A DNA stretch of 64,000 bases from Nageia nagi (Eukaryota > Pinophyta). The position numbers and the translations under genes were made by a program. Shown in pieces: positions 24,065-35,434 of this stretch. Every line of letters starts with the position of its first letter. The stretch's first letter is position 1. Under the pieces are notes generated by a model. That model did no database searches, was not told the origin of the DNA, and was given only the letters and a program-made list of their open reading frames with translations. Location of the stretch: the NCBI GenBank assembly GCA_050084985.1, contig JBITNC010000001.1, positions 197,904,001-197,968,000 of the forward strand, in the 5' to 3' direction.

Positions 24065-24910
24065 CCTCCTTATTCATGCCAATAAGATCCCACTCCTTAG
24101 ATTTCTCTTGCATCAAATACTCACCACCATTATTATACAACAAACATGAAAATAATAGCTTACTCTTTCACATATTCCAACATCCCTTGATGGAATTTTC
24201 TTATCATGGTGTTAAATACTCTCTTGCATCTTTGGTATCCACTTCTTCTTATCCTTGGAAACACCCTTTCCAACCTTCTTATTTTCTCCTTCAAACCTCA
24301 CTTCCCTTTTATCTCCAAACTTTTGATATCCTTTGTTTACATTTCCACTTGTTGGAGCTAAGTCTATAACATCATTAGAAGTGTTAGAAATCAAATATAG
24401 AAAACCAACCATATTACCTCTAGCAACAATTGTAAAACCCTTAGACACCTTCCAAGTATTATTTCCAAATGAAATAATATATCCTTGGCCATAAAGTTTC
24501 CTTATCCAAATGAGATTCCTTTTCAAATTAGGTATTTTCCTCACCTCCCTAAGAATACATTGAGTTTTTTTTTGAAAATTAATCTTAACTTTCCCCATAC
24601 CAACTATCCTACATGGTTAATCATGAACCAACTAAACTTATCCAAAATATCCTTAAACATACTCAACAAAATAACCCTTATAATAAGTTGTATGGAAATA
24701 AGAACTTGAATCTAATAGCCAATAATTATTATGCATGTCAAGAGTTAATATCAAATCATCCTTAATAAACTCACCATGTATGTTTATCTCACTTGAGATG
24801 TCCCTTCTTCCCATAATACCAACACTCAATGTTTCCTTTTCTATTGGTGTTGCCTTCTATCCTTCCTTGAATTTGGTTTCCATATCTCTCCCTCTATATT
24901 CCTCTATTCT
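24065..24910 (-). pseudogene. Element E: zinc knuckle, protease remnant, pre-integrase and integrase scrap
   Basis: On the minus strand: ECWYYGKKGHLK (about 24830-24790) is a CCHC knuckle with its second cysteine lost. WLLDSSSYFHTT (about 24690) stands where copia proteases have WxLDSGASxHMT, so the active site is damaged. MGKVKINFQ to GYIISFGNNTWKVSKG and ARGNMVGFLYLI (24598-24400) is the GAG-pre-integrase domain and is open for 128 codons. A short NNGGEYLMQE phrase (about 24120) matches the DNGGEY box of the integrase core. RT and RNase H are missing before the 3' LTR. Confidence 0.75.
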
Positions 24911-24949
24911 CAACAAGTAATGCATTAAGATAACCCATTGTTTCCCCCA

Positions 24950-25400
24950 TCATTTTTCTTCATATGTACTCACTCATAAAGATACTCACCACATCATCAA
25001 GCACTAGCTTATTTGTACTCAAAGAAACGTTACTTACCACCATTAATAAGCTACTCCAACTTTCTAACAATGAACACATTATTAGCAAGGACCTTATTTC
25101 ATCATTAGAATCTAAACCCACTGAATGCAAATAATTAGTAATAATATTAAACTCATTCAAGTGGTTTAGAATACAACCTCCTTTAATCATTTGCATATTA
25201 AATATTTTTTTAATGAGAAATACCTTATTTGAGGTTGAGAAATTTTCATGCATCATGGTCCAACTTGCTTGACACACTTCATAGTATTTTCCTTTGGTAT
25301 GTTTAAGGCTATAGTTGCACCCAAGTATAATATCACCATACCTAAAGCCTTTCTATCCAATAGCTCCCAATCTACATCATCCATGTTCATGGGTTTACAC
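24950..25400 (-). pseudogene. Gag of element E (copia, UBN2-type)
   Basis: The N-terminal piece begins with MNMDDVDWELLDRKALGMV at about 25390. After a frame shift the text continues as ENFSTSNKVFLIKKIFNMQM, HLNEFNIITNYLHSVG and LLIMCSLLESWSSLLMVVSN (25277-24960, 105 codons open). This is the copia gag capsid region. It lies immediately inside the 5' LTR with no visible leader or PBS. Confidence 0.8.
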
Positions 25401-25459
25401 TTTGCCTTTTCTCAAAGAGGTAAAAAAAGGTCCTTTTGGTATAAATATTCTTCTATTTA

Positions 25460-26158
25460 CATCTTCTAAAAGAATAATTATGAAAATAAGATCAATAAGA
25501 GAATACATAAGCATGTAACATGGTTCACCCAATGTGAGCTATGTTCGTAGAGAATATTGAGTCCAAAGCCACAAAGAGGTACAACCAACATCCAAACTAT
25601 TTTACCTTTCTCTTTAGTTCACACAAGGAATCCTCACTACAAACTTAGTCTCTCTTATAAGGAATGAACTCCTATCCTATTTCTCACACCTATTGAACAT
25701 CTCTACTTCAATTCCTTCTCTTTACAATGAATCTTTCAATATATTTATAGAGATCCATACAAGCTTAATTTTAGACCAAACTAGAGTGAAATAATGCAAT
25801 AATGTTCCATAAATAGAAACATCAATTCCTAAATTTAGAACAAATAAAGAGTGAGTTTCCAATACCAAAATAGAGTTTTTATGTCTTTGAAATCTTATTT
25901 TACCACTATTTGACCAATTTTGTTATTGGATCAACCATATTAGATCAATTACTATTGATATTCCTTTAGGAGGTGATTGGTATTCCTGATCTTCCCCTAG
26001 GAGGCTAACTCACTAATATTCCAATTGAATGAAACTTATTGATATTTTGACTAACATTTACTAATATTTCAACCAACTTACACTAATCTACCCTATGGAT
26101 ATCGAGTACAAAATAGAGAATCATGCCTTAGCCAAATAATTAAGCTCAATTCCTAATA
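25460..26158 (-). repeat. 5' LTR of element E
   Basis: Collinear with 22870-23655: shared text includes aagatcaata, ttttacctttctctttagtt-like, ggaatcctcactacaaa, agcttaattttagaccaaac and the terminal caattcctaa(t/c)a. Its outer end is 26158, where the terminal ACA has become ATA. It carries one copy of the 84 bp unit. Confidence 0.75.
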
Positions 26159-27370
26159 AATATGGCCATGAAAGTATAAGGATAATAGGATATATAGTTC
26201 TTTCTCAAGCAAGTAGTAAAGAACATGAGAAACTATTTTGATGTCTAAAGGTATGATAAATTCATGGATAAGACATCTATTAGAGGGGAAAATATTTTTC
26301 AAATGAATTTGTTCAATGGGATTGGAAAACTAATTATGGAAAGGATTTTGTTAAAGGATGGAAAATAAGGAGGAAGGTCAAATAAAAGTGGAGGATACAA
26401 AATTTATTATAAAAACCAAGTGGTAGATATAAGAGTATGAAGGCCAATTAGAATTAAAATATTCAAGATGAAGAATACTTAGCACATGTAAGAAAGAAAT
26501 TGCATTTCCTTTTGTACCTTGGAAGTATGATACTTAGCATTAAGTATAGGGGAAGGGGAAAGATTTTTATAATTTATAAAATTTAAAATTTTGAGATTTT
26601 AAATTTTATCTAAGTGTTTGTTCACACCTTTTTATTCAAGGAAATATACATTTTCATAGTTTTTACAATATTAGAGAAGTGATATATAATCACCTAAAGC
26701 TTATATCTTATAACAATCCTCAAATATAAATTCCATTATATATATATTTATTGTTATTATACCAATAACTAATATGTATATGTCATACATAATACTAAAA
26801 TAGTAATAATAGAAATATAAAACACACACATAGGTTTTGACATAAGTATTTAGAGTGATTCCCATAAATATGAGAGTACATCCACTTTAAAATGTCCTTC
26901 AATGATCAATTAATTGAATAGGGAGATTACAAGATAATAAGGAAAAATTTATAATGGCTTCATCCATAATTCCAACCTTGAAAATCCTCAAAAACACCTC
27001 TTCAACTAGCTAAATAGGTTTGTAACTTCTCAAAAACACCCTTAGATGCAAAATAATCCTTCTCAATACTTAAAAAGGAACAATATTCAAACTAAGCCTC
27101 TAGGAATTTTTATGAATAAAAATTGACACCCATTGAACTACAAATGACTCTCCAACTCCCTATAATGAATTCAAAATGACTAAAACTCCTTCAACTTATT
27201 GAAATACTATCCTAACACACCAACATTGATGCTAATATTTCTATACAATATTTAATATACAAATGAAAATATGAAGTACAAACATTTTGAACCAGTTAAA
27301 TACCTAATATAAAAATTAAACTTCCCATGAATCTCAATGTAGGCATTGAACCCAATATTGAATCTAAAAT
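26159..27370. other. No recognisable gene
   Basis: AT-rich. A stretch of TA-repeats lies near 26735-26760. The protease of fragment H ends at 27420, and RT would be expected downstream on the minus strand, but I find no RT motif here. Confidence 0.45.
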
Positions 27371-27419
27371 ACTAGTATAATATTTTGGGTAGTACTCCAA
27401 TCATGATTACCTTGACCTT

Positions 27420-28480
27420 TTACAACTTTAGTATGTGTATTCTACTAAGGATACTAACCATTGTACCCCCTAAGATAACATGAGGTGAATTTCCCACAAG
27501 GAATACGAAGAAGTCATCTTCAATAGTATAGTCCTTGAAACTAACCTTTATCTTGGGTACATATGTATTACAAGGTGTGATGTTCCCATTTCTAAATATA
27601 ACATCAAAACTCAAAAATGGTTTAGTATTCATCTTCTTGGTGATGGATAGCTTCTCATTGAAAACATTATGGGTAGCACATCCATCTATCAAAGCTAGAA
27701 CTTTCTCTCCTAAAACTTCTTTAGGTACCTTGATAGTAAAGTATTGAGTCATGCCACTAAATGTAGCTAGTATTCCTCCTCTTGAAGTCATTGGTGGAAT
27801 AGGCTTTGGATTAGGCCCTTGGATATTCATGGTTATATATTATGACTCATTATTGATACTCATAATTAGCTTCATGTTCTTCATTGATGACTTTCCTTTA
27901 GACAAGATCTCAGTGTAATGTATTGCTCCTTTCCTAAGGCAATGGTGACCTGATGTATAAGGTTGGTTGCAATTAAAGCATAAACTATTCCTCATTAATT
28001 CATTTATTTTATTCCTCTCATCCTTGATTTTCTATTATATGTAATTGGAGGAGAAAGAGTGGCATTTCTACTTAATGAGTCTCTTCTTGGTGATGAAGTA
28101 TCCTTCTTGAATGGTGCCCCCATGTTAGTTCTATGGTAACATATCACTTTCTTGGTTCTTGGTAGAGTAGAGTCTTCAAGAGTAAGATCCCTATTGATTG
28201 CATATTGTGGAGTAGTATGGTAAAAAGCTTTTACTAAACCATTTAATGTAGCTCTAAGTCCCTCCATAAAGAGGAAATCTATCCTCTTCCTTAATATATC
28301 TAAAACCATAATTGAAATTCTTTGGAACTCTTTAACATAGTTACCCATAGAGGTGACTTGGTGAAGTTAGGCCATCTACCTAAAGTATTTTTCTTCATCC
28401 TTTGTTTCAAACTTGTGCATAACTCTTTGGTAAAATGATTCAAATATGATAACCATTGTACCACTATTCATATGCTATGC
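27420..28480 (-). pseudogene. Fragment H: Ty3/gypsy gag, zinc knuckle and protease
   Basis: Minus strand. Gag capsid text (FESFYQRVMHKFETKDEEKYF at about 28420, then GNYVKEFQRISIMV at 28345) runs to a CCHC-like knuckle CFNCNQPYTSGHHC (27976-27934). The protease follows (27830-27420, 136 codons open): VLALIDGCATHNVFNEKL holds the D-x-x-AT active site in a DG(C)ATHN form seen in chromovirus proteases, with HVILGG later. Pol is missing after this, so H is a truncated fragment. It differs from A/B (another gag and PR type). Confidence 0.75.
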
Positions 28481-28689
28481 CATCAAGATGAAGAGAGGTA
28501 AATATTATTGCATATGTTTCTCTCATAGGGAAAAGTGTGAAGTGTGTTTGAAGATTTTTGTAACCAAGCCCTAGGTATAGGGTGAAGGAATTTAATACTT
28601 CATGGTTTGAATTCCCATAGAATTTTTAACTCTAATGGCTATTGTCTACATAGCACTTATGTCTTCTATATAATAGTGTTTCTAGTCGC

Positions 28690-29100
28690 ATAAGGCCAAG
28701 TCTAATTACACAATAGCTACTCGTTGTCTATCTACTATTTTACCTACAAGATTTATTATATTGTAGGAATACAATTGAGCACCAAACAATCAAATATATG
28801 TTCCTTATACTTTATCATATCTGATTTTGTACTCCTTTATGGATGCCCATACCTCTCTCTAAATTTATGGGCACTTTATTTATATTTTGTTAACTTCTTT
28901 GTGTGGATCTATAATCCATTAGTTCTCATGGAGTCTTCTATACTCCACTTTCTTCTTGTATAAATAGGGACTTCATTTCTAATTCTAATATAGAAAAATG
29001 CTTATTGATGTAATGTTATGTTGTTATTTTCTATCTATAATATAAAGCATTTGTATTTGCTCTATAATACCTTATGGTTGTGTGTCGTGTTTTTTCTTTT
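28690..29100 (+). repeat. Probable lone copia-like LTR
   Basis: Plus-strand text has LTR hallmarks: a TATA box TATAAATAGGG at 28959-28969, then about 90 bp later an aatataaagcatttgtattt stretch like a plant polyadenylation region, and a ttatggttgtgtgtcgtg tail. No partner or internal domain in the same orientation is nearby. Ends are approximate. It could be a solo LTR. Confidence 0.45.
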
Positions 29101-29797
29101 CAAAGCTTGTATGCATGAGAAACACTTACAAATATTTATAGTAGTCTTTTGTATCTAATCCAAGGTAATGTTTCTCTATTTGGGTTTATTTTACTTCATT
29201 GTTACTTGTTTATATTCCCATATTCGAGCAAATAGTATTGATATTTTATGATTATGTCAAACTATATTATTTTAGATCAATTTGCTTTTATGGGTTAGAT
29301 ATTCATTTCATGTGATTCCTTCTTGATGGATATCTAGTTTCAATACCTTTCCAACCATATATATTATGTCATCATTATTGGCAAAACACACTTAGAAATC
29401 CCAAAATACAAAATCTATCTTTTTGTAATATTATTCTATGAAATCTTAAAGTCTTTTTTACTTAAAGAATACACTACAAAATATTAAAGAGCTCATTTTT
29501 TTACCTCTTTGAATTTTTCAAAATTACTTTTAACCTTCACATTTGGATAGATATTTTTATGTTGATCAATTTGTTGGGTCATAGTACTAGGTTTTATTAA
29601 GAACTACATAAGTTATAAGCTCCAAACTTTTATTTTCCCTTTTTGACATCATCGCTCTTTAGACCTTGGATTCTACACTTTGTCCTCAATTTTGCACTTT
29701 GTATCTTCTTGCTAATATCATCACTCTTTGGACTATGAATTTTGTACTTTTGATTTTCTCAAGGATCTAGCCAATCCTATCAACCATAATCATTGGA
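29100..29797. other. LTR-like sequence related to the A/B type, unresolved
   Basis: Contains two TGACATCA-like boxes with similar following text: gacatcatcgctctttagac at about 29645 and atatcatcactctttggac at about 29715, spaced about 69 bp as in the LTR of element A. It may be LTR remains of H or of a Tat-like element, cut by element F at 29798. Confidence 0.4.
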
Positions 29798-30330
29798 TGA
29801 TCCATAATCACTAGATGCTTATAGCATACTCAAATCCTCACTTATAGATTCGAATAAAAAACTATTCATCATTATGAGATCCATAAAATTACATATAAAC
29901 TCAAAATTACACAATGTAAAATTACAAATTAACAATCTCAATCACACACAACATGATCAACATAATGATTTACCCTAGTACACCAAAAATGGGCTAATAT
30001 AACATGGAATTAGATCCTTCTCTTCTTATTGTCTATGGAAATTACAATATAATATGCATATAGAGAAATACCATAAAAATAATGGTAATATCATCTCCTA
30101 TAATACTACTGCAATCTCCTATAGCAAGAAGAACAACTTGAGAACTACAAAATTTTTGGAATGACTCTTGGTCTTTCTACAAATCTTTACAATCCCAAAA
30201 CCCTAAAACTCTTTAAATTAAGATTATGAATCAAAAGAATAGCATGCATTTAAATAGGATTGGAAACATCTCCAAGATGTATTTTGATGATCTTAAACTA
30301 CTCAACTATCCAAACCACTGATGCCCCTTA
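29798..30330 (-). repeat. 3' LTR of element F
   Basis: Collinear with 40683-41214: shared text includes cttatagcatac, tcctcacttatagatt, attatgagatccat, gaatgactcttgg and caaaccactgatgcccctt. Length 533 bp against 532 bp in the partner. Confidence 0.8.
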
Positions 30331-30355
30331 AAATAGGATTGGAAACATCTTTATC
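30251..30355. repeat. Short direct repeat at the INT/3' LTR deletion joint of element F
   Basis: The 20-nt string aaataggattggaaacatct occurs inside the LTR (about 30252-30271) and again just outside its edge (about 30332-30351), where integrase text begins. The two copies are 80 bp apart. The outer copy lies at the joint where the integrase C-terminus is missing, which suggests that the deletion or a template switch used LTR sequence. Confidence 0.6.
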
Positions 30356-30890
30356 TAAAATAATATAAGTAGGAAATCCAAAATGAACCCAAACATATGA
30401 AAAGAACAAAATTGTAGAATCTTGTCTTGTTATTATCTTCTTACAAGGAACTAAAACATGCATCTTTCTAAATATACACACAACAAAAAATAAAGAGTCA
30501 TGACCCTTCTTGGTCATAGGTAATCCTCACACAAAATCTATGGAAATACACTCCCAAGGATGAGTTAGTACTGGTAGTGGCTGATACAAACCCAATTTCC
30601 TATTACTTGGCTTGATGGTGTAACATAATGAACACACCCTTATATACTTGGCAAATTGATCTTTCATCTTTGGCCAATATACATACCTTTTCAAATTGAA
30701 TAATGTCTTTCGAACCCCAAAATATCTTGTAATCTTTGAAGTATGTGCTTCTCTAATCAGTCCAATCCTTTCACCTATAGGTACACATAATACATTAAAA
30801 TGATAAACAAGTCCATTTTGCAAATGAAAATCATCCAAACCCTCATACTTGTACCTAGATAAAGATAATTGCTCATACACCTGTTTGAAG
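30340..30890 (-). pseudogene. Integrase of element F, C-terminally truncated
   Basis: Zinc-binding domain: REAHTSKITRYFGVRKTL ... YVYWPKM ... CSLC (30760-30620), in which one of the two usual histidines of the HHCC set has been lost. The core follows with HPWECISIDFV (first D, 30535), then MTKKGHDSLFFVV (30517) and WVHFGFPTYIILDKD, where the second catalytic D sits in a DKD box. The frame then runs into LTR sequence at about 30350, so the catalytic E and everything after it are gone. A shift separates the pieces at about 30522. Confidence 0.8.
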
Positions 30891-30894
30891 TTAG

Positions 30895-32200
30895 GATCCT
30901 ACACATATGCCTCTAAAAATGAATCATAAAGAAAAGGAAGAGATGTCAACACTAAGAGAGAATTCACTGGCCCCTTTTTGCATGCTATTAATAGCCTAAA
31001 ATCAGTGTTGCATGTTGTTGGCAATATGGAATTTGTAACTATAGGTGGTCTAGAAAGCATGTAAAAATCAATGTTACATGTTCCTTTCTTATATTTGATC
31101 ATAAGATGAAATTATTGCAAAAAATCTATCCATCTATAGTGTCTTATTTGTTGCAATTTTGATTGAGTTTGTAAGTACTTTAATAGTAGATGACTAGTAT
31201 GAATGATTATTTCTTTTCCTATTAAGTAATATTTTCACTTTTTAACAACTTAAACCAATTCATACATTTCCTAATCATAAGTAATATAATTCAAAATGAC
31301 CCTACTAAATTTTTCAAAATGATAGCAAATTAGTTTACCTCCTTGTAACAAAATGGCCCCCATGGCATAGTCACTTGCATCAATCTCCACTTCAAATGGC
31401 TTTTGCAAATTAGGAAGTACTAGCATGAGTGCACTAACAATCTTTTTCTTCAAGGTATAAAAAGATTTTTGTTGTTGTAGCCCCATTGGAACACTTACCT
31501 CTTTTCAATTACATCATATAAAGATGAAGAAATATGAGAAAAATTAGTAATAAAATTTCCCAAACATTGGATAGTACCTAAGAAAATCCTCACTTAAATT
31601 ATATTATTTGGCCAATCAACTATAGCACTTACTTTACTAGGATCTATCTTAAGTTATCCATGACCAATAACATAGCCCAAATACACCAACAACTCTTTAC
31701 CAAACTCACATTTTGAATGTTTCAACAACTTCTCCCTATCCATAGATTGAATTACTTGTCTAATATGTATAATATATTATTCCCAAGTAAAATTATAAAT
31801 AATAATATCATCCAAATATCCAACAATAAAAGAATAAATAAATAGAAAAAGCATATCATTCATCACCCTCATAAATATGGTTAGTACATTGCATAAACCA
31901 AATGGAAAAATAAGCCACCCATGATTTGAACTTGTTGATATCAACTCCTCAAGTCTAGCTTAGTGAATAATCTTGCCCCTTGTAACTGATCTCAAAGATT
32001 ATCTATTCAAGGCAAAGGCTAGTAAATTTTTATGGTGATTTTGTTAAACGCTTTGTAGTCAATACACATCCTCCAAATTTGATCCATTTTTGGAACAAAA
32101 AAGTAAGTGATCAACATGGAGATGTACTTGGTTATATCATACCTTGATCAACTAACTCCTAAATCTACCTGTTTATCTCCTCTTACTCTAAAATTGATTT
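30895..32200 (-). pseudogene. Reverse transcriptase and RNase H of element F
   Basis: RT: WRMCIDYKAFNKITIK near 32070, ARLFTKLDL near 31960, YLDD at about 31810, CEFGKELLVYLGYVIG near 31690. RNase H: QKPFEVEIDASDYAMGAILLQ (31420-31350) keeps the first catalytic D, FSRVILNYITYD follows, and IKYKKGT ... DFYMLSRP (31100-31040) is the C-terminal end. Several stops and shifts occur. RT is less well preserved than RNase H. Confidence 0.8.
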
Positions 32201-32639
32201 CTAATACAAAGCTATGTTAGGAAATGAAGCATCAAGTAATAACTAAATATAATGTTGTATATCTCACATGGGAGGTAATCCTTATGGCTCTACAAATAAT
32301 TCAATAAACTCTCAACAATTTTTGCATCTATTCTTCCCTTTTACATGTCATTGACAACCTAAAATTAGTGTTACACATTGTTGATAGCGTGAGATTCATC
32401 ACCATAAGCTTTGATTTTTAGCATGATCAACACAAACTTTTTAGAAGCATTTACAAGGTATTTTACCTAACTGGCAGTGACCAAAGGTAGCTTTTTCCTA
32501 TTGTTATGTGCACTAGGTAGAAACACCTTTCCATATTTCACTAATCACAATTTGTTCAACATTTTGTAATAAATAACATCTATGTCCCACATATAAGGGT
32601 TACCAAGAATAACACCACAAATTTCTAAAGGAACAACAT

Positions 32640-32900
32640 CAACCATAACTTCATCAATTTACTTTGCACAAATAGAAAATTTCAACTTTCATTGTTTAGT
32701 GAATTGCAAACTAGCATTATGATGCACCCAACCCAAAGGATATGGATATGGATGGTTGAAAGTTTCCAATACCAAATTACTTACCATAGATTCTAAAATC
32801 AAATTTTCTTGAGAACTTAGATCAATAATGTAATCCACTCTTGTTTTCTTAATTTTGATTTGAGGTGGAATAAAGAATTCTTTGTTCTTCAATGTTTATA
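32640..32900 (-). pseudogene. Protease of element F
   Basis: Minus-strand text TRVDYIIDLSSQENLI then NLVLETFNHPYPYPLGWV and NASLQFTKQ. The DLSSQ box stands where chromovirus proteases have D(S/T)GSQ, so the active site is damaged. The HPxPYPLGW phrase is typical of chromovirus proteases. It follows the gag knuckle after about 130 bp. Confidence 0.75.
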
Positions 32901-33463
32901 TATTCTTCAACCTTTTGAATGGCTAGAAAATTTAGTTTCACATCAACATCTGAACTTTCTTCAACATCCTCACATTTAAGAACCATAGCGTTAGTTTTCT
33001 CCTTATCCTTTTTCTTATATGGATGTAATTTCGAATGAAGTTTCCAACATTTATCATCAACATGACCATCTTTATCACAATGACTACAATGCCTATTATC
33101 ATCTTCTTTTTTTTTAAATATTAGTGGTCTTAGTTTCTTACTTACCTTTATATTTATCTTGAAATTTACCTTTATCTTGTCCTCCCTTTGAATTATAATC
33201 CTTATTGCACTAAGTATTGCAATTGCACACACACTTGATCAAGATTAGTAGGATTAAACAACATGATATTCTTTAAATTTTGAAAATATTTTACTAAAAA
33301 CCCCAATCAAAGTAGCTTATTTCATAAATTTTGTAGTGTATTCTTGAATTGTTTGCCCTCTTTGTTGTCTAAAAAATTGCCATTTCATTAACTATTTATT
33401 ATGATATCTCAAAGGATAAAATTGATCTCTTAACAAGTTCTTAAATTCAACCCAATAAGATAC
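32900..33463 (-). pseudogene. Gag of element F, downstream half with zinc knuckle
   Basis: From the edge of element G the minus strand reads YWVEFKNLLRDQFYP, FFRQQRGQTIQEYTTKFMK (about 33445-33300), capsid text of Ty3/gypsy gag. A CCHC knuckle follows: CSHCDKDGHVDDKCWKLH (33090-33040). Two stops are visible. The upstream half is at 40122-40655, and the pair reads in the same order and strand. Confidence 0.8.
33459..33463. repeat. Target-site duplication of element G (left)
   Basis: GATAC directly before the LTR start TGTTTACA. The same five bases follow the right LTR at 40117-40121. Confidence 0.9.
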
Positions 33464-34401
33464 TGTTTACAAATAAAATTGAGCGTGTAAATAAATAAAT
33501 AAGCAAATATCTACAAACTCAATATTATCTGTATTTGAGCTACGGATAGCAATTTATTCTCACAAATGTTTACAAATAAAATTGAGCATGCAAATAAATA
33601 AATAGGTAAATATCTACAATCCTAATATATTTGTATTTGAACTAAAGATAGCAATTTATTCTCAATAGCAATGAACAAGATAACCAATTCAGAAATTTAA
33701 ATGTAATTGTACCAAACAAGACTGTGATTTGTATACTTACCTCACGGAACGTACTTGACAACAGAAGATGAAGATGTTAGCAATGTATTGATGATGAACT
33801 TCCCTTGAAAAACGTAGTGACCTATGGAGATGCAAAAAGAGGACCACAGGCGGTCCATTTCAGAGATAATAGAGTGCCGACAGTGTTCTTGGTTCATAAA
33901 GGAGCATCGATGGCCTTCTTTTGATGATTTTTGACTTTTTGATTAAGTCCAAAACTTCAATACAGATGTCTCAGATAGCAGTGTGATATTAGAATAGATC
34001 GTGGATGTCAAGATAGCTCATGAAAGGAAGCACACAAACCACAACCTTGTAGGCGGTACCAAGAGATACCTTAAGGGGTTGCCACTTACAAGACCATACG
34101 CAGGATCATGTGTATCCTTGTTATATGGACTTACTATTAGATCCCTTATTTATATAGATAATAGATAATACAACCCATGGGTCGGCATGCATCTACATAA
34201 ATAAGGCTAATTCACAATATTCAAGATAAACACACCAATAACAAGATAATTCATGCAATATTCAAGATAATCATTACAAAATTCATATTCAAGACAAACA
34301 TTGATATTATCACTTTAATACATTCAAGACATACATTTAGGCCAAGCATATTTCATTAATTTATTGATTTTAAAACATAAATTCATTTTTATGTGTTAAC
34401 A
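33464..34401 (-). repeat. 3' LTR of element G
   Basis: 938 bp, ends TGTTTACA...TGTTAACA. Contains a 103 bp tandem duplication at its low-coordinate end (units start at 33464 and 33567), shared by the other LTR. A ggaccacaggcggtcc near-palindrome lies at 33841. Confidence 0.9.
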
Positions 34402-34414
34402 GATGCCCCACTTT
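34402..34414 (-). promoter_or_regulatory. Polypurine tract of element G
   Basis: The minus strand reads AAAGTGGGGCATC directly before the LTR start TGTTAACA, the common plant LTR-element PPT form. It fixes the orientation of the element. Confidence 0.75.
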
Positions 34415-34769
34415 GGATGTGAAATCGAAAGAAACATGAGGTGACTTGAGATTTTGCATTCAAAGTAAAAACACAACATCATAGCAAACAATTTTGATAA
34501 GCAATGATAAACATTAACCATTCTAAAGTTAAACAACATCATGATAAAGCTTATTAGTACTAGATATAGGTTGAGTAAACTCCCTTTTGATATTACCTTG
34601 GGCATGCTTGCCCCTTGCATTTTGCTGTAGAAGGTGATAGCCTGATATACTTGATAATCTAATAATCTTACCGCAATGTTGATGACCCATGACAACAAAC
34701 CTGACAACACACACATGATAATGACCAGACAGACGACTTGACCACACATGTCGACCGGACGATAACTTG

Positions 34770-34950
34770 ACAAGACCACATCACAAGATAAGACATAACA
34801 ACACATGACACCATACATGATCACATCACAAGATAATACATGATGACACATGACACCATACATTACCACACCACAAGACAAGACATGATGACACATGAAA
34901 ACACACATGACCAACTCACAAGACAAGACATGATAACCATAACCACACAC
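34770..34950. repeat. 45 bp tandem array in element G
   Basis: The string cacaaga recurs at 34782, 34827, 34872 and 34917, exactly 45 bp apart, within units containing acatgatgacacatgacacc-like text. About four units with point differences. The period is a multiple of three, so a minus-strand frame (34396-34950) stays open with a 15-residue repeat rich in H, V, C and M. I treat this frame as a by-product. Confidence 0.85.
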
Positions 34951-34954
34951 AGGG

Positions 34955-35434
34955 GAGAGCTAAGTTCCACACAACTGAGCCTTCGCACCAAAAGGTGTAC
35001 TGCAGTTGCATAAGAACTGAACTCCACAAAATAATGATAAGGTGATGGGGGAGAGCTAAGTTCTACACAACTGAGCCTTCGCACCAAGAGGTGTACTGCA
35101 GTTGCATAAGAACCAAACTTTGCAAAATAATGATAAGTTGATATGTGAGAGCTAAGTTCCACACAACTGAGCCTTCGCACCAAGAGGTGTACTGCAGTTG
35201 CATAAGAACCAAACTTCGCAAAATAATGATAAGATGATATGTGAGAGCTAAGTTCCACACAACTGAGCCTTCGCACCAAGAGGTGTACTGCAGTTGCATA
35301 AGAACCAAACTCTGCAAAATAATGATAAACTGATATGTGAGAGCTAAGTTCCACACAACTGAGCCTTCGCACCAAGAGGTGTACTGCAGTTGCATAAGAA
35401 CCAAACTCCACAAAATAAGTGATAAGCTGATAAT
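34955..35434. repeat. 96 bp tandem array in element G
   Basis: Five units begin gagagctaagttc at 34955, 35051, 35147, 35243 and 35339, exactly 96 bp apart. Units are about 95% alike by eye. Each holds cacaactgagccttcgcacc and ggtgtactgcagttgcataa. The period is a multiple of three, so long minus-strand frames (to 209 codons) survive with a 32-residue repeat. No protein family is evident. Confidence 0.95.

Larger units (their letters stand above)
22870..26158 (-). mobile_element. Element E: Ty1/copia element with large internal deletion
   Basis: Two LTR-like blocks (about 22870-23655 and 25460-26158) in the same orientation enclose only 1.8 kb. Read on the minus strand this core holds gag, a CCHC knuckle, a protease remnant, the pre-integrase domain and a scrap of integrase. 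RT and RNase H are absent. A polypurine tract precedes the 3' LTR. The LTR begins TGTTAGGAATTG on the minus strand, a form common in plant copia elements. No PBS could be found next to the 5' LTR and no target duplication was confirmed. Confidence 0.8.

Noticed and set aside
24076-24920. Plus-strand frames at 24076-24369, 24485-24709 and 24735-24920
   Set aside because: They are antisense to the better supported copia pre-integrase, protease and knuckle of element E.
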